Part shown: piece by piece, positions 9,415 through 18,013 of the stretch | How the letters are laid out: each line of letters begins with the position of its first letter | How positions within the stretch are numbered: the stretch's first letter is position 1 | Source: Acinetobacter sp. C26M | GTDB taxonomy: Bacteria; Pseudomonadota; Gammaproteobacteria; Pseudomonadales; Moraxellaceae | Assembly (NCBI RefSeq): GCF_023702675.1 | Contig: NZ_CP098478.1 | Coordinates: 2,232,001-2,296,000 of the forward strand | DNA: 64,000 bases | Direction of reading: 5' to 3' | Made by a program: the position numbers and the translations under genes | The notes under the pieces: generated by a model | What the model saw: only the letters and a program-made list of their open reading frames with translations | The model's database searches: none | Told to the model about the DNA's origin: nothing

Positions 9415-10821
9415 ATGCATAAACTTCCTGTCCCTGAAGATCTTCCATATGATCTGACTACAATTTACTATCGCCTTTTTATGCAGCTTCCTCTAGGTGA
9501 GTTAAAGGATACTGTAGATTTAGAAGCAGCGCTGAATCAAGTGAATGCTCGTGATGTTCACGCCTTACAGGACTATCCAACCAATAATCTATCAGCTTAT
9601 ATAGGTTGGGCTATTAATTCAGAGTCAACTCAAAATGCAAGTAAACAGCGACCTGTATTCATCAATTCCCTATACTGCTGGGGACAACAACTCTATCGTT
9701 CATTAAACCCTTATAAACTAGATCTGAGCGGTAAAAATCTACTTAGAATTCCACAATATACAAAATTACCTGAATCTATTGATGCCATTATTCCAGAAGA
9801 CGATAAGCGTTTAGATATTTCTGATTACGATAATAAAAAAATTACAGCGCCAATATCTGCAATGCAAGGCGTTATCCAGAAAGGAAGTGTAATTAAACAA
9901 GGTAATCTGATTCTAGCTAAAAATGAGAAAATCTCACCAGAGAAATTGATTGCTCTAAGACGGGCTGGAATTAAAGAGCTAACAATTTATAGAGATCCAC
10001 GAATTCTTGTTGTGAGTATGCATACCTTTGATAGTGAGCATACGTTTTGTGAAGAAAGTTTGTATGTTAAAGACTTATTGAAATCATGGGGCTATAAGCA
10101 TATCGAGATAAAACTGCTTAAGCCGCAGCGTTATGATTCTGCATTTAATAGTCTTAAGAAGGAAAAAGATCCTGCTTTAGATGATAAATTAACAACAAAC
10201 TGGGAGGATTATAATCAATTTTTTGAAGATCATATTCCTAATTTTGATGTGATGATTCTATGTTCTCATAAAGACATTGGTGGTTCATTATTTTCAATTG
10301 GTAGACTTACCGCCTTTGATCCTGGCAGTATGACCTCAAATTTCCAAACACGCTCTATCCCAGCGAATGAACTGAGCATCATTAGAAGTATGCCTAGAAC
10401 ACTCCCGATGCGTGAAACGGTTCAATTGTATGATGATCAAGGTAACCATAAAGGCTCAAAAGTCATCACGACAGAAGATAAGACAACGATCATTAATTTA
10501 CCTGGTGATATACAAGATATTTCCCTACTCATGCATTTCATGGTGAAATATATTTTAAATAAACATGATCCCGATTTTCTCAACAAAATATTTATAAAAG
10601 GTCGTACTAAACAAAAAATTGAGACTGATCAAAATAAAAGAAAATTGTTATGGGGTAAATATCAATTGCAAGATGATGGTCAATATTCATTAGAGATCGT
10701 TGAACAACAACACACATATCAGGTAGAGCCTTTTCTCAAGGCTAATTGCATTGTGATTGTCCCATTTGCTGAGCAACCAATTCAATCAAATGACGAGATT
10801 TATTTCATGAAGATTGACTAA
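9415..10821 (+). CDS. MoeA-fold protein with altered active-site motif
   Basis: A 468-residue protein that follows the MoeA/gephyrin-E domain order: a start-domain pattern around residues 35-70 (LEAALNQVNARDVHALQDYP), LPESIDAIIPED (118-129), the domain II/III bridge VIQKGSVIKQGNLILAKNE with ISPEKLIALRRAGI (153-185), DPRILVVSMHTFDSE (194-208), NLPGDIQDIS (361-370, the LPGNPVS equivalent) and a C-terminal domain ending NDEIYFMKID. The catalytic TGG-VS-GD motif of molybdopterin molybdotransferases is replaced by CSHKDIGGSLFSIG (283-296), so ordinary molybdate insertion is doubtful. It lies 53 bases after the secreted DNase gene on the same strand, with a weak ribosome-binding site. No other moa/moe gene is nearby. 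A regulatory or immunity-like role is only an inference. Confidence 0.6.
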   Translation: MHKLPVPEDLPYDLTTIYYRLFMQLPLGELKDTVDLEAALNQVNARDVHALQDYPTNNLSAYIGWAINSESTQNASKQRPVFINSLYCWGQQLYRSLNPYKLDLSGKNLLRIPQYTKLPESIDAIIPEDDKRLDISDYDNKKITAPISAMQGVIQKGSVIKQGNLILAKNEKISPEKLIALRRAGIKELTIYRDPRILVVSMHTFDSEHTFCEESLYVKDLLKSWGYKHIEIKLLKPQRYDSAFNSLKKEKDPALDDKLTTNWEDYNQFFEDHIPNFDVMILCSHKDIGGSLFSIGRLTAFDPGSMTSNFQTRSIPANELSIIRSMPRTLPMRETVQLYDDQGNHKGSKVITTEDKTTIINLPGDIQDISLLMHFMVKYILNKHDPDFLNKIFIKGRTKQKIETDQNKRKLLWGKYQLQDDGQYSLEIVEQQHTYQVEPFLKANCIVIVPFAEQPIQSNDEIYFMKID

Positions 10822-10848
10822 TTTTTAAGTTCAGGAATCAGCTAAAAA

Positions 10849-10877
10849 GAAGCCCACAAATCGTGGGCTAATCTTTT
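10849..10877. terminator. Terminator-like hairpin after the MoeA-like gene
   Basis: A stem AGCCCAC / GTGGGCT with a 5-base loop, followed by a short T-rich stretch on the plus strand. It ends the DNase/MoeA-like unit. Confidence 0.6.
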
Positions 10878-10908
10878 AACAACTTCAATATGATCATAGA
10901 TATCTAAA

Positions 10909-11229
10909 TCAAGATCTCCTATACCCCAATTGGCGCTCATCGGTACGCGAGCTTGAAACCTCTGTAATATTATTGGTTAAATCTTGAAATGAAACGATAT
11001 TTCGACCATCCAGATCCTCTCGAGTAAAAACCTTGACCGATTGAGGAGTATCACGAAGCGATAAATTTTGTTTTGTTGATGTATTGGTGCTTTTTACTGC
11101 ATAGCTTTCGGAGCCTTCTGTTACAGCAGGATTTTTCTGCTGCTTTAATTCTTTGTTACACGGCAGCAAAACTTCTGAACAAAAGCCAATATGAATAACT
11201 ATCTTTATTAATGAGTAATGAAGAATCAT
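10909..11229 (-). pseudogene. Fragment of a TonB-dependent siderophore receptor (plug start only)
   Basis: The reading frame holds the start of a TonB-dependent receptor plug domain: TKQNLSLRDTPQSVKVFTRE followed by a DL-x-GRNIVSFQDLTNNI segment, the usual TonB-box/plug entry of siderophore receptors. It stops after about 105 residues, whereas receptors have 650-800. No beta-barrel sequence follows in any frame nearby. The N-terminus (MILHYSLIKIVIHIG) is not a convincing signal peptide. This is a deletion remnant, not a working receptor, and shows that this island has been rearranged. Confidence 0.75.
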
Positions 11230-11318
11230 TATTTTTTTAACTTACATAATAAATAAGAAAAATCGAATTTGGATATTTAAGCATCTTTCAAGTTCTCAAT
11301 ATTTTATTATCGTAATAA

Positions 11319-11340
11319 ATAGCCCGCTAATGAGGGCTAT
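11319..11340 (-). terminator. Terminator of the beta-lactamase gene
   Basis: A stem ATAGCCC / GGGCTAT that, read on the minus strand, runs into a T/A-rich tail, 27 bases past the beta-lactamase stop codon. Confidence 0.7.
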
Positions 11341-11366
11341 CTATCTGATCTAATGAATAACCGTCT

Positions 11367-12224
11367 TTATTTAATCAAATGTTCTTTTACAATATGATCA
11401 CTTAAAAGCTTAATTACTTCTGAACGTTCATCTAGAGAAGTTTCACTCTTTCTCACATAAATACTAATAAATACAGGCGCATGACTTTCCGACCATACCA
11501 TTGATGTTAAACCTCTAATGCCATAATCACTGGCACCTGTACGATCTGCAATTTTCCATCCTTTAGGTAACGCAGCTCTTAACATATTATCTGCAACTTT
11601 GTTCCCTATCATCCATTCTTTTAATTGTTCTTTTGAGCTTGTAGATAGCACATTGCCCACCAATAATTTTTTCATACTGGTATTCATAGCATTGGGGCTA
11701 GTTGTATCTCGGATATCACCTTCGGGATTAATGACTAGATCAGGTTCATATCTATCAGATCTTGTAACTTTATCACCAATTGAACGCATAAATGAGGTGA
11801 GACCTACAGGTCCTCCACCTGCCTCTATAGCAAAATTTGCTGCTGTATTATCACTATATGCAGTTGTAATTTCGCATGCTTGTTTGATCGTCAGTTTTTT
11901 ATTTACATAATCTTTGACAACTGGCGAATAAGTAACAAGGTCTTTTTGCTGAATCGTTTTTGAATGATCTAAGCTAAGTTTTTTAGCATCGACTTTTGCT
12001 AAAACATTCGCACAAGCAAGCGCTTTTACCGTGCTATCTAATGGAAAGCGTTTATCTCCATTGATCGAAATCAACTTATCATCCATATCCAATATAGATA
12101 CACCAATCTGCCACCCCTTATCAGATAGTGTTTTGATCTGATCTTCTAGAGTAGCAGCCATGGTAGCTGACACCGAAGAACCAAACAAAACCACAGCCAT
12201 GGCAGATTTCAATAACGATTTCAT
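11367..12224 (-). CDS. Class A beta-lactamase, CARB/PSE-like
   Basis: A 285-residue periplasmic serine beta-lactamase with a signal peptide ending near ATMAA. Motifs in order are the active-site STVK (residues 64-67), SDN (124-126), the omega-loop RYEPDLVIN with Glu at 160, and RTG (228-230) in place of the usual KTG. RTG/RSG is typical of carbenicillinases (CARB/PSE), and the surrounding DLVTYSPV, DNTAAN, GDIRDTTSP and VWSESHAP blocks also follow that group. Cys 71 and 117 could form the 77-123 disulfide. Oddly, the residue four after the omega-loop Glu, normally Asn170, is Val. The start at 12224 gives a proper signal peptide; an in-frame start at 12338 does not. It sits alone in an island with a receptor fragment, suggesting acquisition. 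Confidence 0.9.
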   Translation of the reverse strand: MKSLLKSAMAVVLFGSSVSATMAATLEDQIKTLSDKGWQIGVSILDMDDKLISINGDKRFPLDSTVKALACANVLAKVDAKKLSLDHSKTIQQKDLVTYSPVVKDYVNKKLTIKQACEITTAYSDNTAANFAIEAGGGPVGLTSFMRSIGDKVTRSDRYEPDLVINPEGDIRDTTSPNAMNTSMKKLLVGNVLSTSSKEQLKEWMIGNKVADNMLRAALPKGWKIADRTGASDYGIRGLTSMVWSESHAPVFISIYVRKSETSLDERSEVIKLLSDHIVKEHLIK

Positions 12225-12581
12225 ATTGCATCCATATATTAAAAATTTAAAAAAATAAGCGCAGCCAAGTATATATCTAAAAATAAAATTACGAATTAAA
12301 TCAAACATTTTAGCAACCAATAAAATACTTAAATGCATTCAAGAATAACGCCACAATTAAAGGGCTTTTACACATTTACCAACATGAATATTGTTGTTCA
12401 TCGTATGTGCCATACGATTAGGAAAAAAGAACAAAATACGGAGGATAGCAAGTCCACCTAGCACTTGACTGCCACCTTTATTTCAACGTGAAAATTGATC
12501 AGCAGCATCAATAATGGAGATTTTTTTGCCATTAAATATAAAAGCCCATCTTTCAATGAGCTTTAGTCATTAACTATGTTG
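12225..12581. other. Intergenic region with possible decayed coding remnant
   Basis: It holds the beta-lactamase promoter and, at 12361-12540 on the minus strand, a frame encoding about 60 residues (including GGSQVLGGLAILRILFFF) broken by a stop codon. I do not recognise the source gene. An imperfect terminator hairpin (12541-12564) belongs to the gene starting at 13052. Confidence 0.35.
12541..12564 (-). terminator. Terminator of the 12582-13052 gene
   Basis: Imperfect hairpin AAAGCCCAT / AATGAGCTTT. On the minus strand the one mismatch becomes a G-U wobble and the stem is followed by T-rich sequence. Related hairpins recur after other small minus-strand genes in this window. Confidence 0.6.
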
Positions 12582-13052
12582 TTATTCCCCAATTGGGATT
12601 GAAAATTTAAGTTGATTATTTCTCTGATCCAATGGTACCGGATTATGCTTCGCAATTCTTTGCTGGTAGTCTTTTTCAGACATTAAACCTCTATTTTTTG
12701 CCTTTAAAATTGAGTTGAACTGTTGCTCATGCCCTTGTGCATTCAAAGCATCGAAATGTCTATGTTCCAAATAATATTGAGACCTATCATGTGGACTCAT
12801 ATTGGATGTATGTTGTTGTGCTACATGCGCTTGCTCTAATTCATAATTGCGTTGATCGATACGATCTTGTTCTTGTTGCTTCATCGACTCAAAGAAATCA
12901 AATTGCTCGCTACTTTTGATCTCTTTCTGAGGCCCTTCATTATTTAGAATTAAAAGTGATTTATCCTTGTTGAAGATATCATCTGCACTATACACCGAAC
13001 CACAAACTACCGTACTTATAAGAAGAATTACTATTTTTTTCACCAAAAACAC
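12582..13052 (-). CDS. Small secreted protein, Gln-rich helical, unknown function
   Basis: A 156-residue protein with a Sec signal peptide (MFLVKKIVILLISTVVCGSVYSA). The mature part is strongly hydrophilic, rich in Gln, Glu and His, and probably mostly helical or disordered (KQQEQDRIDQRNYELEQ). No domain is recognised. It stands alone between intergenic stretches with its own terminator. The periplasm or outside is the expected location. Such orphan secreted proteins are common in Acinetobacter-like accessory DNA. Confidence 0.5.
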   Translation of the reverse strand: MFLVKKIVILLISTVVCGSVYSADDIFNKDKSLLILNNEGPQKEIKSSEQFDFFESMKQQEQDRIDQRNYELEQAHVAQQHTSNMSPHDRSQYYLEHRHFDALNAQGHEQQFNSILKAKNRGLMSEKDYQQRIAKHNPVPLDQRNNQLKFSIPIGE

Positions 13053-13236
13053 TCAACATAAAACAAAATAAAGACAAGTGTATATTTTATTATTTCTTCA
13101 CAATTATTTCAAATTAAATATTAAAAACAAAAACTTATGATTAATTAATAAAATCATAACTCCTCTTCTCGACTATTAATGATATGACTATTTTGGAGTT
13201 TTTTTACTTCACAAATAAACTAAATACCCAATAACA

Positions 13237-13258
13237 AAAACCTCCCGAAGGAGGTTTT
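13237..13258 (-). terminator. Terminator of the 13274-13474 gene
   Basis: A perfect 9-bp stem AAAACCTCC / GGAGGTTTT with a CGAA loop, and T-rich on the minus-strand exit. Confidence 0.8.
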
Positions 13259-13273
13259 AATTTCTTGATTTGA

Positions 13274-13474
13274 TTAAAGATCCGTACCTATAAACACGCT
13301 AGAAATAAAGAATTCCGCATCTTCATCATCAGTTGAATCAAACTCTACTTCAAGGTGAATCACTTCAGCGCCTGTCTTTTCTTTGAACGCTGCAAATTTC
13401 TTCTCAAGGAAATCCGAAATCTCATTTTCTAATGTTGCTCGTTCTTCGCGATATTGTTCTATTGCTTCTTTCAT
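13274..13474 (-). CDS. Small acidic protein, unknown function
   Basis: A 66-residue acidic protein. The first ~35 residues look like an amphipathic helix (EQYREERATLENEISDFLEKKFAAF), followed by a predicted beta pair (VIHLEVEFDST, AEFFISSVFIG). A ribosome-binding AGGAA lies a few bases upstream of the ATG and a strong terminator follows, so it is likely expressed. No signal peptide or known domain is seen. The size and fold pattern resemble small partner or phage-derived proteins, but I have no firm match. Confidence 0.5.
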   Translation of the reverse strand: MKEAIEQYREERATLENEISDFLEKKFAAFKEKTGAEVIHLEVEFDSTDDEDAEFFISSVFIGTDL

Positions 13475-14126
13475 GATGAGTTCCTAAGAAATTGAATAAC
13501 CATAAAAGCAAAATATTGTGAAAATAACAAGACAACAGAAAGCTCATCTTACGATGAGTTTCAAATTCTCTTCTTTGTTCTAGATATCAACTCTATAAAT
13601 GCCTGACTTTCCCTCACAACTTCATAAACTGCATGGAGAAATTGATTTACTTAGCGCCTATCTAAAGGATCACCCTAATTAATAACCATCCAATCACCAA
13701 TAGCCTTATCAGCTACTTTTTATTTATCTATGAGATTGAGCCTTCTGCAAATCTTAGGACCTTGGAGAAGAGCATAAATCGAGGATGGAATCATCTGGAA
13801 CAATGTCGATTGTTGCTATTACACTACTTTTCCCAGAGGTGAGATAAAAATTGGCTGCAAAACTATAGCTTCAGCTATTGTTTTCGTTATGTTCTAAAAG
13901 TACTATTTTTGCGATAATTTTAGGTGAAATAACACCATTAAATATTATAATTTCAATAGGATGAATAGACGAAAAGACCTGATATCTTATAGGGCATTTG
14001 GGACGGCATAATCACTTCAAAGCTACACTTTTGAACGGCGTCTTATGCTAATTTACTGAAACAGTAAAACCCATAGTTACTTGATATAAAAATATTGTAT
14101 TTATTGTGAAAAATAAGGATGTATGT
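13475..14126. other. 650-base intergenic region, probably decayed DNA
   Basis: No intact gene. A terminator-like hairpin (about 13542-13559, CTCATC / GATGAG) points to a former minus-strand gene to its right. A 27-codon frame at 13599-13682 (starts MPDFPSQLHKLHGEID) lacks a ribosome-binding site and is not called. The right end must carry the promoter of the alcohol dehydrogenase gene. Confidence 0.4.
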
Positions 14127-15287
14127 ATGAACCCGTTTCAATTTCAAACTGTTCCCAACATCATTGCGGGACTCGGTTCGATACAAGAACTTAAAAATGT
14201 TTTAACACAACAAAAGTACCATAAAGCCTTGCTGGTAACAGATGCAGGTATGATCCAGCATCAACTACATCTACCTATCTTAGAAATTTTAGCTCAGATT
14301 GAGCTTGAGCATATTATTTATTCAGACATTCAAGCTGACCCACCAGAGCATATTGTGCTTGAGGCTGTTGATTTTGCTAAACAAGAACGGATTGATGTGA
14401 TTATCGGGTTTGGTGGTGGCAGTTCAATGGATGTGGCAAAAATTATCGCGCTACTCGCTCATCCAGAACAGCAACAAAACTTAAGTGAAATCTATGGCGT
14501 AAATCAAGCCAGAGCACCACGTTTACCCTTGATTCTCATCCCCACAACAGCAGGGACAGGTTCTGAGGTTACACCTATATCGATTGTCACCACAGGTGCA
14601 ACCACAAAAATGGGGATTGTTTCACCCCTTTTATATGCCGACGTTGCCATTTTAGATGCGACATTCACTCAGGGCCTACCTGCACACATCACTGCTGCAA
14701 CAGGTATCGATGCTATGGTACATGCCATTGAAGCCTATACTTCAAGCATTAAAAAGAACTTTTATGCGGATATGTTAGCCAAAAATGCGCTGAAATTATT
14801 AAATCATAACTTAGCCAAAGTCTTGAAAAATGGCGCTGATCTAGAAGCTCGCCAAAATATGTTGGTTGGTTCAATGCTTGCAGGTCAAGCATTTGCCAAT
14901 GCTCCTGTAGCGGCTGTGCATGCACTCGCCTATCCTCTTGGCGGACATTTTCACCTTTCCCATGGTCATACCAATGCTCTGGTGCTAGTCGAAGTTTTAA
15001 AATTTAATGCACCTCAAGCCAAACAATACTATGCAGAATTAATGCAACTATTAGATCCTCGTAGCACAGGTTGTACCGATGGCCTATGTGATCTATTCAT
15101 AGATCATATGCAAAATCATTTAGACCAAAGTGGACTGACCTTGAAATTAAAAGACCTAGATATCCCAGAGTCAAAATTACCGCAACTCGCCAAAGATGCC
15201 ATGTTGCAAACCCGATTGTTGCAAAATAATCCTAGAGAAATGACCGAACAAGACGCTTTACAGATCTATCAGGCGATTTATGCATGA
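14127..15287 (+). CDS. Iron-containing alcohol dehydrogenase
   Basis: A protein of about 386 residues of the group III Fe-dependent alcohol dehydrogenase family, which oxidises or reduces alcohols/aldehydes with NAD(P). The nucleotide-binding GGGSSMDVAK and PTTAGTGSEVTPI are clear; the metal ligands are the Asp in ATGIDAMVHAIEAY plus the histidines in HALAYPLGGHFHLSHGHTNA. I choose the ATG at 14127 because AAGGA lies 7 bases upstream; the GTG at 14106 lacks a good site. The next gene, a thioesterase, overlaps its stop codon by ATGA, so they are translated together. The substrate is unknown; the pair could serve a short carboxylic-acid or aromatic-degradation step. Confidence 0.88.
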   Translation: MNPFQFQTVPNIIAGLGSIQELKNVLTQQKYHKALLVTDAGMIQHQLHLPILEILAQIELEHIIYSDIQADPPEHIVLEAVDFAKQERIDVIIGFGGGSSMDVAKIIALLAHPEQQQNLSEIYGVNQARAPRLPLILIPTTAGTGSEVTPISIVTTGATTKMGIVSPLLYADVAILDATFTQGLPAHITAATGIDAMVHAIEAYTSSIKKNFYADMLAKNALKLLNHNLAKVLKNGADLEARQNMLVGSMLAGQAFANAPVAAVHALAYPLGGHFHLSHGHTNALVLVEVLKFNAPQAKQYYAELMQLLDPRSTGCTDGLCDLFIDHMQNHLDQSGLTLKLKDLDIPESKLPQLAKDAMLQTRLLQNNPREMTEQDALQIYQAIYA

Positions 15288-15724
15288 GCAAACCAACTTT
15301 AAAACAACGAGAACAATTTAGCTTTTTTTTACCCATTCAAACCCGTTGGGCAGATAACGATATTTATGGTCATGTCAATAACGTGACCTACTATAGTTAT
15401 TTTGATACGGCGGCCAATTCATTATTGATTCAAAAAACAGGCTTTGATATTCACAACAGTGAAATCATTGGCTTAGTGGTCGATTCAGCTTGTAGCTTCC
15501 TACAGGAACTGTCATTCCCGGAAATGATTGAGGTCGGTGTTGCAATTGGAAAAATTGGTAATTCATCGCTTAGATATGAGCTGGCTATTTTTAAACAAGG
15601 TCAGCAACATGCTGCTGCACAGGGGCATTTTGTGCATGTGTTTGTTGATAGAGAAAAACGAAAAAGTACCGCTATTCCCCAAGCGATGCGAGATGTACTG
15701 CACCAATATTTACTTATAGATTAA
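15284..15724 (+). CDS. Acyl-CoA thioesterase (hot-dog fold, 4-hydroxybenzoyl-CoA type)
   Basis: A 146-residue single hot-dog domain. The segment TRWADNDIYGHVNNVTYYSYFD carries the Asp of the 4HBT/YbgC thioesterase active site. These cytoplasmic enzymes hydrolyse acyl-CoA thioesters. It overlaps the alcohol dehydrogenase gene by 4 bases (ATGA) and is followed by a strong bidirectional terminator, so the operon has two genes. Substrate not determinable from sequence. Confidence 0.85.
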   Translation: MSKPTLKQREQFSFFLPIQTRWADNDIYGHVNNVTYYSYFDTAANSLLIQKTGFDIHNSEIIGLVVDSACSFLQELSFPEMIEVGVAIGKIGNSSLRYELAIFKQGQQHAAAQGHFVHVFVDREKRKSTAIPQAMRDVLHQYLLID

Positions 15725-15726
15725 AG

Positions 15727-15758
15727 AAGAAAGGCAAAGATAAAACTTTGCCTTTCTT
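15727..15758. terminator. Bidirectional terminator between thioesterase and dnaX
   Basis: A 13-bp perfect stem AAGAAAGGCAAAG / CTTTGCCTTTCTT with a 6-base loop separates two convergent genes. Confidence 0.9.
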
Positions 15759-15765
15759 ATACAAA

Positions 15766-17811
15766 TTATGGTTTTAACTGAATATTCTGCAATTCAGCAT
15801 CAAAGGTTTCAACCAAAGTTTTAATGGTCGGTTCCTGTTGTAATAGCTCAAAAGCACGATGAAAAGCTTTTTCTTTACGCGCATGTTGCATTAACAACGG
15901 TGTATTCGAAGTAACCGCGCCATACTGCACTGTAAATTGCGTGTTAGGCCATTGTGTTTTGAGTGCCTCTTCTAAGCCATGCTGTAATTGCGATAGCATT
16001 CCTTCATATTCTTGTGGAATATGAAAAATAGAAGCACCATCAATCTGACCTTGCATGACGCCATGCTGCGCTAACTCTTGAACAGCTGGAGAGAGTTGGC
16101 TGGTTCTAAACCAATATTCCCATTTTTCTAGATTCCACTCACCTTCTAAAACTTGCTCACGTAGTTTCAGAATGTCTTGCGGCATTAAATCACTTTGTTC
16201 ATTCTCAACAGATGAAATCAGAGTTGTAGCCGAAGTTTCAACATATTCGATGTCGACATTTTGAGTAACTTCTGAAACGACTGGAGTAAACTGTTCTTGC
16301 TCTAATACTGTGCTTTGTTCAATTTCATGTTGCTCTATCTGAGTTTGAACTTCATGCTGCTCAACAGGAAAAATAAGAACATCATCAGATTCTAGAATAC
16401 TAGACTGAATTTTTTCTGGTTCTGCTGAAACATCCAACCCAAGCAATTGACCTTCTTCTGCATCAAAAACCATGATGTTAGGATTTTGGACTTCAGGTTC
16501 AGGTTCAGGTTCAGGTTCAGGTTCAGGTTCAGGTTCAGGTTCAGGTTCAGGTTCAGGTTCAGGTTCAGGTTCAGGTTCAGGTTCAGGTTCAGGTTCAGGT
16601 TCAACATGAGCCACTTGCTGATGAACTGCAAGCGGAATGTCTGCTCTGAGATTTTGTGAAGCTTGCTGAACCTCATGTACTTTAATCTGAGTAACGGGTG
16701 TCGCACTTACTGTCACTTCATGCACAGTCATTGGTCTGAATGCCAGTAAGCGTAATACGGTCATTTCAAAACCTTGTTCTTGCGTCACCGCAAGTTGCAG
16801 CTCAGCGCGCCCTTTGCATGCAATTTGATAATAAAGCTGTAAATCTTGGGCAGAAATCAGTTTAGATAGTTGCAAAATTTTCTGGTTAATTTCTTCACTA
16901 TACTTCAATGCCAGATCTGGTAAATATTGCAACATTGCTAGTTCATGCAAGGTTGAAACCAATTGATCCAACACCAAGGAAACATCTAAGGCCTGCTGCC
17001 TAAATTGCAGCAACAACTGACTTACACGCGCCTGTTGATTTTGATGAATCGCTAGAATTAAATCATAAATAATTGTTCGATCAATCAACCCCAACATGTC
17101 TTTAACATCTTGGTGATGAACTGCACCTTGACCATAGGCAATGGCTTGATCAGTTAAAGACAAAGCATCACGCAACGAGCCTTGGGCAGATTCAGCAATT
17201 TGCCAAATCGCATCCTGATCTGCTTCGATATGTTCTTTACTTAAAATCGCGGAGAGATGTTCTGTAATCTCATCAACCGCTAAAGGTCTTAAAGTAAATT
17301 GCAAACAACGTGAGATCACGGTAATTGGAAGTTTTTGTGGATCTGTTGTTGCGAACAGGAATTTGACATGTTCAGGTGGTTCTTCCAGTGTCTTTAACAA
17401 CGCATTAAACGAATGCGTTGAAAGCATGTGCACTTCATCGATCAGATAAACTTTAAAACGACCTTGTGTCGGTGCATATGGGACATTGTCTAAAAGCTCA
17501 CGTGTATCTTCAACTTTGGTTCGTGATGCCGCATCGATTTCGATTAAATCAATAAAACGCCCTTCATTTACCGCTTTACAGGTTGCACATACTTCACATG
17601 GGGTCGAAGTAACTCCAGTTTCACAGTTCAAACATTTGGCCAAAATACGGGCAATCGTTGTTTTACCAACACCACGTGTCCCTGTAAACAAATAAGCATG
17701 ATGCAAACGCCCACGTTCTAAAGCGCTAGTTAAAGCACGAGAAACATGGTTTTGCCCCACTAACTCATTGAAATTACGTGGTCGGTATTTTCTTGCCAGT
17801 ACTTGATACAT
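15766..17811 (-). CDS. dnaX: DNA polymerase III subunit gamma/tau
   Basis: A clamp-loader subunit of about 681 residues. Domain I-II features are YQVLARKYRP at the start, Walker A GTRGVGKTT, a four-Cys zinc site (CLNCETGVTSTPCEVCATC), Walker B DEVHML, and sensor-1 FATTDPQK. Domain III follows to about residue 370. Between it and the tau-specific C-terminus lies an uninterrupted run of ~18 Glu-Pro pairs encoded by a (TTCAGG)n repeat. The start at 17811 has GGGAG a few bases upstream and gives the conserved N-terminus; a frame extension to 17874 is not needed. Tau binds the polymerase and DnaB helicase, so the repeat sets the length of a flexible tether. Confidence 0.95.
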   Translation of the reverse strand: MYQVLARKYRPRNFNELVGQNHVSRALTSALERGRLHHAYLFTGTRGVGKTTIARILAKCLNCETGVTSTPCEVCATCKAVNEGRFIDLIEIDAASRTKVEDTRELLDNVPYAPTQGRFKVYLIDEVHMLSTHSFNALLKTLEEPPEHVKFLFATTDPQKLPITVISRCLQFTLRPLAVDEITEHLSAILSKEHIEADQDAIWQIAESAQGSLRDALSLTDQAIAYGQGAVHHQDVKDMLGLIDRTIIYDLILAIHQNQQARVSQLLLQFRQQALDVSLVLDQLVSTLHELAMLQYLPDLALKYSEEINQKILQLSKLISAQDLQLYYQIACKGRAELQLAVTQEQGFEMTVLRLLAFRPMTVHEVTVSATPVTQIKVHEVQQASQNLRADIPLAVHQQVAHVEPEPEPEPEPEPEPEPEPEPEPEPEPEPEPEPEPEPEVQNPNIMVFDAEEGQLLGLDVSAEPEKIQSSILESDDVLIFPVEQHEVQTQIEQHEIEQSTVLEQEQFTPVVSEVTQNVDIEYVETSATTLISSVENEQSDLMPQDILKLREQVLEGEWNLEKWEYWFRTSQLSPAVQELAQHGVMQGQIDGASIFHIPQEYEGMLSQLQHGLEEALKTQWPNTQFTVQYGAVTSNTPLLMQHARKEKAFHRAFELLQQEPTIKTLVETFDAELQNIQLKP
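16492..16603. repeat. Hexanucleotide microsatellite (TTCAGG)x18.7 inside dnaX
   Basis: 112 bases of perfect TTCAGG repeat on the plus strand, coding for alternating Glu-Pro on the minus strand. The unit is a multiple of three, so slippage would change length by two residues without breaking the frame. Confidence 0.97.
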
Positions 17812-18013
17812 GTATGCTCCCTTTTCGCATGTTAAGGATACTGCTTTTTTGAAAGACTGTGAATGAATCGGCATCTAATTGATCAAGATTAAATACATTA
17901 CGCGACTTTATATGTCGCTTTTCTACAATAATCTGTGTTTTAAGCAAGACTTGCACCGATTTGCAACTCAAGGGACAATACACACTATTTTATACGTTGT
18001 TGGTTTCTTTCCC

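Noticed and set aside
13599..13682. 27-codon plus-strand frame with helix-like sequence.
   Set aside because: No ribosome-binding site, very short, in a region that appears decayed; no homology I can name.
16492..16603. Possibility that the hexanucleotide repeat is a CRISPR-like or mobile repeat.
   Set aside because: The unit is six bases with no spacers and is fully inside an intact coding frame.
16392..16706. Two repetitive frames (Asn-Leu and Phe-Arg repeats) across the dnaX hexanucleotide tract.
   Set aside because: They are shadows of the same repeat read in other frames; dnaX is the real gene.
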